The notes under the pieces: model-generated
The model's database searches: none
Told to the model about the DNA's origin: nothing
Seen by the model: the letters and a program-made list of their open reading frames with translations, nothing else
Program-made: the position numbers and the translations under genes
From: Streptomyces aurantiacus JA 4570
GTDB taxonomy: Bacteria; Actinomycetota; Actinomycetes; Streptomycetales; Streptomycetaceae
DNA: 64,000 nt
Assembly (NCBI RefSeq): GCF_000414115.1
Contig: NZ_AOPZ01000412.1
Location: forward strand, 1-64,000
Direction: 5' to 3'
In this document: positions 59,794 to 64,000 of the stretch, one piece after another
Layout: the number at the start of each line of letters is the position of its first letter
Numbering within the stretch: the stretch's first letter is position 1

Positions 59794-61005
59794 TCAGTGG
59801 TGCGCGGGCGCCGGGATCTCGGCCGTGGGCGCGGCACCGGCGACGACCTTGCTGGGGGCGGTGGACCGGCGCTCCAGGTAGGCCGAGAGGACGGCCAGGC
59901 CGAGGGCGGAACCGGCGAGGGCGGCGCCCACCCAGTTCGGGGCGGTGTAGCCGAGCTCGGCGGAGATCACGATCCCGCCGAGCCAGGCCGCGAGCGCGTT
60001 GCCCAGGTTGAAGGCGCCGATGTTGGCGGCGGACGCGAGCGTCGGGGCCGCGGATGCCTGGTCGAGGACCCGCTTCTGCAACGGCGGCACGGTGGCGAAG
60101 CCGAGCGCGCCGATCAGCGTGACGGAGACGGCGGCCGCGACCTTGTCGTGCGCGGTGACCGTGAACAGGGCGAGGACGACGGCGAGGGCACCCAGCGAGA
60201 TGAACAGCATCGGCATCAGGGCGCGGTCGGCGAACCTGCCGCCGATCAGGTTGCCGCCGACCATGCCGAGGCCGAAGAGGACGAGCAGCCAGGTCACGGA
60301 GGAGTCCGCGTAACCCGCGACGTCCGTCATCATCGGCGTGATGTAGGTGATGGCCGCGAAGACGCCACCGAAGCCGAGGACGGTCATCGCCATGGCGAGG
60401 AGCACCTGGACGTTGCGGAAGGCACCGATCTCGTCGCGCAGACGTACACCTTCGGGCTTGGGCAGATCCGGTACGAGCTTCACGATTCCGGCGAGGCCGA
60501 TCACGCCGAGGGCCGCGACGATGACGAAGGTGATGCGCCAGCCGATGGCCTGGCCGACGAACGTGCCGAGCGGCACACCGACCACATTGGCCACGGTCAG
60601 ACCGGTGAACATCATGGCGATCGCGCCGGCCTTCTTCTCCGGGGCGACGAGCTCGGCCGCGACGACCGAACCGATCCCGAAGAAGGCACCGTGGGCGAGC
60701 GAGGCGACGACCCGGCCGGCGAGCATCACCCCGAAGGCCGGGGCCACGGCGGAGAGCAGATTGCCCGCGATGAACAGCCCCATCAGGAGCATCAGCATCC
60801 GCTTGCGGGAGATCCGCTGGCCGAGAACGGTCATGAGCGGGGCGCCGGCGACGACACCGAGGGCATAGCCGGTGACGAGCAGGCCGGCGGTGGGGATGGG
60901 GACGTCGAAGTCACCCGCGACCTCGGGCAGCAACCCCATGATCACGAACTCGGTGGTGCCGATTCCGAAGGCCCCGATCGCGAGGGCCAGAAGCGCGAGA
61001 GGCAT
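59794..61005 (-). CDS. MFS transporter (DHA1, AraJ/YdhP-like)
   Basis: 403 aa, 12 helices. MPLALLALAIGAFGIGTTEFVIMGLLPEVAGDF is the signature start of AraJ/YdhP-type exporters; LGQRISRKRMLMLLMGLFIAGNL is the A-like loop 2-3 motif; MFTGLTVANVVGVPLGTFVG carries motif C of antiporters. Likely drug or sugar efflux. ATG at 61005. Divergent from a MarR regulator across 191 bp containing two direct repeats, so it is probably MarR-repressed. No substrate can be read. Confidence 0.93.
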   Translation of the reverse strand: MPLALLALAIGAFGIGTTEFVIMGLLPEVAGDFDVPIPTAGLLVTGYALGVVAGAPLMTVLGQRISRKRMLMLLMGLFIAGNLLSAVAPAFGVMLAGRVVASLAHGAFFGIGSVVAAELVAPEKKAGAIAMMFTGLTVANVVGVPLGTFVGQAIGWRITFVIVAALGVIGLAGIVKLVPDLPKPEGVRLRDEIGAFRNVQVLLAMAMTVLGFGGVFAAITYITPMMTDVAGYADSSVTWLLVLFGLGMVGGNLIGGRFADRALMPMLFISLGALAVVLALFTVTAHDKVAAAVSVTLIGALGFATVPPLQKRVLDQASAAPTLASAANIGAFNLGNALAAWLGGIVISAELGYTAPNWVGAALAGSALGLAVLSAYLERRSTAPSKVVAGAAPTAEIPAPAHH

Positions 61006-61052
61006 GGCGATACCTTCCAGACGGTTGCAGGTGCGCTTAACGTGCGTCCACA

Positions 61053-61078
61053 ATAATTGCACACGCGGGATAATTGCA
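61053..61078. promoter_or_regulatory. Candidate MarR operator (two ATAATTGCA repeats)
   Basis: ATAATTGCA at 61053-61061 and again at 61070-61078, 17 bp apart, in an unusually AT-rich patch between the divergent MFS and MarR genes. The location suits a shared operator. Binding by the adjacent MarR protein is inference. Confidence 0.55.
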
Positions 61079-61196
61079 AGCGCCGGATATTGCAGCGGTG
61101 GACTATCCTGGACGGAGCCGCTCGGAGACGCGGCAGGACGCAGCCGCTCAGGGCCCCGGGAAGACATCAGGGACGCCGGAAGACGGAGGAACAGTC

Positions 61197-61655
61197 ATGA
61201 CAGCGACAGACCCGGCACTCACCGCCCTCGCCCAGGGCTGGTGCGCTCTCTCCCTGCTCCACGGGAAGATCGAGGCCCATGTCGAGCGGGCCCTCCAGGC
61301 CAAGCACGGCCTGAGCGTGCGGGAGTACAGCCTGCTCGACGTCCTCAACCGCCAGCACGACGGCGAGGGCGGTCATCTGCAGATGAAGCAGGTCGCCGAC
61401 GCGGTTGTCCTCAGTCAGAGCGCTACCACACGCCTGGTGACCCGCCTCGAGGAGCGCGGCCTCCTGGGGCGCTATCTGTGCCCCACCGACCGGCGCGGCA
61501 TCTACACGGAAGTCACCGAGGACGGAGCCAAGCTCCTCGCCGAGGCGCGCCCCACCAATGACACGGCGCTGCGCGAGTCCCTGGACGAGGCCGCCAAGAA
61601 CCCCGAGCTCGCCCCGCTGGTCAAGGCGGTCGAGGCGGTCCGCACCCCCGCGTAG
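61197..61655 (+). CDS. MarR-family transcriptional regulator
   Basis: 152 aa. Winged helix: HGLSVREYSLLDVL, LQMKQVADAVVLSQSATTRLVTRLEERGLLGRYLCPTDRRGIYTEVTEDG (residues about 40-105), flanked by dimerisation helices. ATG at 61197 follows GGAGGAACAG, a strong ribosome site. Divergent from the MFS transporter, the classical marR/efflux layout, so ligand-relieved repression of that pump and of itself is the expected role (inference). 42 bp before the GNAT gene. Confidence 0.94.
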   Translation: MTATDPALTALAQGWCALSLLHGKIEAHVERALQAKHGLSVREYSLLDVLNRQHDGEGGHLQMKQVADAVVLSQSATTRLVTRLEERGLLGRYLCPTDRRGIYTEVTEDGAKLLAEARPTNDTALRESLDEAAKNPELAPLVKAVEAVRTPA

Positions 61656-61697
61656 CAGGGTCGTACGCCCCGGTCGGGGGCCGCATAGGCTGCGGCC

Positions 61698-62150
61698 ATG
61701 GGAGATCTTGAGATACGACCCGCCGCAGCCGATGACATTCCCGCGATCGTGGCGATGCTCGCCGACGACCCCTTGGGCGCCCAGCGGGAGTCCCTGGACG
61801 ACCTCTCGCCCTATCTGCCGGCGTTCGAGCGGCTCGCCGCGGACCCCAACCAGCATCTGGTCGTCGCCGTACGCGAAGGCCGCGTGGTGGGCACGCTCCA
61901 GCTCACGATCGTGCCGGGGCTCTCACGGAAGGGCGCGACTCGGTCGATCATCGAAGCCGTTCGCGTGCACGCGGACGAGCGGGGCAGCGGGCTCGGCACC
62001 CGCTTCATCGAGTGGGCCGTCGACGAGTCCCGGCGCCAGGGCTGCCAGCTCGTGCAATTGACGTCCGACGCGACGCGTACGGACGCGCACCGCTTCTACG
62101 AGCGCCTCGGCTTCACCGCTTCGCACGTGGGCTTCAAGATGCAGCTCTGA
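61698..62150 (+). CDS. GNAT-family N-acetyltransferase
   Basis: 150 aa single domain. LQLTIVPGLSRKGATRSIIEAVRVHADERGSGLGTRFIEWAVDESRRQGCQLVQLTSDATRTDAHRFYERLGFTASHVGFKM is complete, with RGSGLG the acetyl-CoA loop and ATRTDAHRFYERLGF the C-terminal motif. Typical short GNAT; substrate unknown. Probably cotranscribed with marR. Ends at the 40-bp palindrome with parS. Confidence 0.94.
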   Translation: MGDLEIRPAAADDIPAIVAMLADDPLGAQRESLDDLSPYLPAFERLAADPNQHLVVAVREGRVVGTLQLTIVPGLSRKGATRSIIEAVRVHADERGSGLGTRFIEWAVDESRRQGCQLVQLTSDATRTDAHRFYERLGFTASHVGFKMQL

Positions 62151-62204
62151 CCAAGCGGGCTCGCGGGTCGCCGCTGCGAGGCGACCCGCGTTGGCGGCCT
62201 GTTT

Positions 62205-62244
62205 GCTGGGGTGTCCCGTTTCACGTGAAACGGGACACCCCAGC
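62205..62244. other. parS inside a 40-bp perfect palindrome (also probable bidirectional terminator)
   Basis: The 14-bp ParB core GTTTCACGTGAAAC (62218-62231) is the centre of a perfect 40-bp inverted repeat whose outer arms are GCTGGGGTGTCCC and GGGACACCCCAGC. It lies between the converging GNAT and serine-hydrolase genes, 3 bases beyond the latter's stop. As RNA it would form a 20-bp stem with almost no loop, so it may end transcription both ways. Confidence 0.88.
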
Positions 62245-62246
62245 TT

Positions 62247-63620
62247 CTACGCGAGTCCCCGCCAGCCCTCCGGGTCCACTCCACCTGGCACCGGCGCCGC
62301 CACGTCGTACGGCTCGCGGGTGAAGACGAACGACGCCAGGTCGAGATGGCTCACCGAGCCGTCCGCCCGGCGCACGGCCTCCAGCCGCTCTCCCGCGAAG
62401 TATCCGTCCAGCCCCGTCCACGTCCCGTCCCCGTTGGGCCGGAACCGTGAACCGCGTCCCGCCCCCGCCAGCGGCCCCAGTTCGACCGCACCCTCGGCCG
62501 CGAGGCGCAGCACATACGCGCTCGTCCCCCAGTACCAGGGCCCCGCCAGCTCCAGTACCGCCTGGTCGACCTCCGGCAGCGGCCGCCACGGTTCGGGAAT
62601 GCGCGGCTCGGCCTCGGCCACGATCTGCAGGAGCTCCGCGGCCACCAAAGCCACCGGCGGACCGGATGTGCAGTTGGCCAGGGTCACCGCTGCCAACCCG
62701 TCCTTCTCACTGATCCACAGCGACGCGATGAACCCGGGCAAGGAACCCGAGTGGCCGGCCAGCGTGTATCCCTTCCCTCCGGCCAGAACGACTCCCAGCC
62801 CGTACGTCATCTCCCACTCCCCGGGCTCCGCAGGTGCCGCCGGCCGCTTCATCTCGCCGACCGAGTCCACGCCCAGCACCCGGTCGTCGCCCTCCATCAG
62901 GAAGACGGCAAAGCGGGCCAAGTCGGCTGCTGTGGACCACAGTTGCCCGGCCGGGGCCATCAGGCCCAGATCCTCGGCGGGTTCGGGCAGCAGCACGTCC
63001 GCCCAGGGGTGCACCGCCCAGCCACCGGCGTGCGGGGCCTGTGGCTGCCCGCTGGTACGACGCATACCGAGCGGCTCCAGGACCTCACGGCGCAGGACGA
63101 CCTCCCACGGTTCACCGCGCACCGCCTCGATCAGCGAACCGAGCAGCGTGTAGCCGGGGTTGGAGTAGTGGTGCCGCCGTCCGACGGGGTGCTTGAAGGG
63201 CTGTTCGCCGAGCACATCACGCAGTTCCGGGCGCAGCGACGCCGAACTGCGCTCCCACCACTCACCCGGCGTCTCCGCTCCCAACCCTCCTGTGTGCGAG
63301 AGGAGTTCCGCGATGGTGACCTCGCCCACGCCGGTGCCCGGCAGGTGCTTCTCCAACGGGTCCGTGAGATCGATCAGGCCCTCGTCACGCAAGCGCATCA
63401 CGAGGACCGCGGTGAACGTCTTGGTGATCGACCCAATGCGGTACTGAACGTTTTCGTCGGGCGCGTGGCCTGCCACTGAGGTGCGGGCTCCGGTCCACAC
63501 CAGCTCGCCGTCCCGAACGACCGCGGCGACCAGTGACGGGGCTCGTCCCTCCGCCTGGGCAGTGGCGATGCGATGGGTCAGGGACCGGCGCGTGCTGGGA
63601 AGCAGCTCTTCATGACTCAT
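62247..63620 (-). CDS. Serine hydrolase, class C beta-lactamase/esterase family
   Basis: 457 aa. The SxxK motif is YRIGSITKTFTAVLVMRL, and the Tyr motif is HHYSNPGYTLLGSLI. A His motif candidate is TLAGHSGSLPGF. The C-terminal 130 residues form an extra beta-rich domain (WYWGTSAYVLRLAAEGAVELGPL). There is no signal peptide, so it is a cytosolic esterase or peptidase rather than a resistance enzyme. Start ATG at 63620. Substrate unknown. Confidence 0.92.
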   Translation of the reverse strand: MSHEELLPSTRRSLTHRIATAQAEGRAPSLVAAVVRDGELVWTGARTSVAGHAPDENVQYRIGSITKTFTAVLVMRLRDEGLIDLTDPLEKHLPGTGVGEVTIAELLSHTGGLGAETPGEWWERSSASLRPELRDVLGEQPFKHPVGRRHHYSNPGYTLLGSLIEAVRGEPWEVVLRREVLEPLGMRRTSGQPQAPHAGGWAVHPWADVLLPEPAEDLGLMAPAGQLWSTAADLARFAVFLMEGDDRVLGVDSVGEMKRPAAPAEPGEWEMTYGLGVVLAGGKGYTLAGHSGSLPGFIASLWISEKDGLAAVTLANCTSGPPVALVAAELLQIVAEAEPRIPEPWRPLPEVDQAVLELAGPWYWGTSAYVLRLAAEGAVELGPLAGAGRGSRFRPNGDGTWTGLDGYFAGERLEAVRRADGSVSHLDLASFVFTREPYDVAAPVPGGVDPEGWRGLA

Positions 63621-63691
63621 GGAGCCAGTTCATACGGGTGGATGCCGTGCGTCGAGCGAATTCCGATGCCGGATGCCCTGACCTGCCGAGG

Positions 63692-63707
63692 TGTTTCACG
63701 TGAAACA
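63692..63707. other. parS site, perfect 16-bp consensus
   Basis: TGTTTCACGTGAAACA exactly, within a 20-bp perfect palindrome (63690-63709). Intergenic, between the serine hydrolase start and the WYL gene 3' end. Confidence 0.92.
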
Positions 63708-63819
63708 CCAGACCGTGCGCGTGACCGCGGTCGGCGGACAGCCGCGCGGGCCGGGCGTGGCCACCGGCGAAGGTCCGGTGTGAGCCTCGGCGTTCAAGGG
63801 CACTCACGCGTGAGCACTC

Positions 63820-64000
63820 TCAGGCCGAGTCTCCGTAGCGAGTGGCAATCGCGGCGGCGCGGGCGCGCAGGGAGGTGCGCAACGACTGCGGGGCCAGGGC
63901 TTCCGCGTCCGTACTGAGCTGCCACAGGGCCCATTCGGCGTGTCGTGAATCTTGGAAGGTCACCTCAAGGCGCAGCCAGCCGTCGGCCTCGGGTTCCTCC
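63820..64000 (-). CDS. WYL-domain (YafY-type) transcriptional regulator, C-terminal fragment
   Basis: Only the last 60 codons are in the window; the gene continues beyond base 64000. The fragment reads GWLRLEVTFQDSRHAEWALWQLSTDAEALAPQSLRTSLRARAAAIATRYGDSA-stop. This is the typical end of WYL/YafY regulators (the EVTF...A.W.L...G/D...P..LR segment followed by a helical tail). The stop is at 63820-63822. It should sense a nucleotide-like or other ligand through the WYL domain upstream. Confidence 0.78.
   Translation of the reverse strand, partial: EEPEADGWLRLEVTFQDSRHAEWALWQLSTDAEALAPQSLRTSLRARAAAIATRYGDSA

Noticed and set aside
59263..61056. 597-codon + strand open frame opposite the MFS gene
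   Set aside because: Gly/Asp/Glu/Arg-rich shadow with no domain; the - strand encodes a complete 12-helix transporter.
1..64000. tRNA, rRNA, CRISPR array or insertion sequence
   Set aside because: Reading both strands I found no cloverleaf, no spaced identical repeats of CRISPR type and no transposase motifs; short dispersed repeats are non-coding.

Overview
The window is chromosomal DNA of a Streptomyces. The evidence is very high GC with almost every third codon position G or C, frequent GTG starts and 4-bp stop/start overlaps. It also carries the Streptomyces-specific pair ssgR-ssgA, a DtpA/Sco/ECuC-type copper cassette, a fused cydDC gene, ParB-binding parS sites (TGTTTCACGTGAAACA type) and DnaA boxes of the Streptomyces form TTGTCCACA. 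As far as I remember it, the order pheA - serS - ABC genes - cydDCBA - hisC - thiC - ssgA/ssgR - ptpA matches the S. coelicolor core chromosome near oriC. There is no prophage, transposase, CRISPR array, rRNA or tRNA that I can see. This is a core-genome region, and its novelty lies mostly in small-scale sequence structure.

Layout. 1-4.9 kb: end of an M24 aminopeptidase, an AhpD-like gene divergent from a MocR regulator, an HxlR/QorB-like divergent pair, and an RsbW-like ATP-binding protein. 5.1-11.6 kb: a copper-handling cassette on the + strand (His/Met-loop membrane protein, YcnI, Sco, PCuAC chaperone, CopC-CopD fusion, Tat-exported DyP peroxidase). 11.65-15.4 kb: pheA, then a 670-bp gap holding a dense DnaA-box cluster, then serS and a HAD phosphatase. 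15.9-19.8 kb: a small basic-tailed protein and two ABC-2 ATPase/permease pairs on the - strand. 20.1-24.65 kb: a tightly overlapping four-gene operon (M24 protein, epoxide-hydrolase-like/SDR fusion, predicted metal hydrolase, MerR). 24.65-27.9 kb: a second DnaA-box triplet, KptA, a hypothetical protein, an LLM oxidoreductase and a HAD protein. 28-31 kb: an M23 endopeptidase and an orphan GAF histidine kinase on the - strand. 31.1-37.4 kb: cydA-cydB-cydDC behind a perfect Rex operator. 37.7-43.3 kb: hisC, a LacI regulator, a repeat-rich metallophosphatase and a two-TM protein. 43.5-45 kb: a TerD-VWA gene split by an exact 20-bp tandem duplication. 45.1-49 kb: thiC under a TPP riboswitch, a YibE/F protein, then ssgA and its activator ssgR. 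50-54.8 kb: small membrane protein, cupin, four-TM protein, ptpA, cystathionine gamma-lyase, LysR, NUDIX. 54.9-64 kb: flavohemoglobin-like protein, HAD, membrane protein, GNAT, HbpS-like, a MarR/MFS divergent pair, GNAT, class C serine hydrolase and the end of a WYL regulator.

How it fits together. The copper genes move Cu(I) across the membrane to extracytoplasmic targets. cydABDC supplies cytochrome bd under NADH/NAD control by Rex. ssgR-ssgA acts in sporulation-specific septation. The parS and DnaA sites mark an oriC-proximal segment involved in chromosome organisation and replication control. The most notable observations are four. First, removing one 20-bp unit exactly restores a single TerD-VWA reading frame. 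Second, one parS is buried in a 40-bp perfect palindrome between convergent genes. Third, there is a non-oriC DnaA-box cluster. Fourth, MITE-like dispersed repeats occur, one of them forming an in-frame linker inside CydDC.
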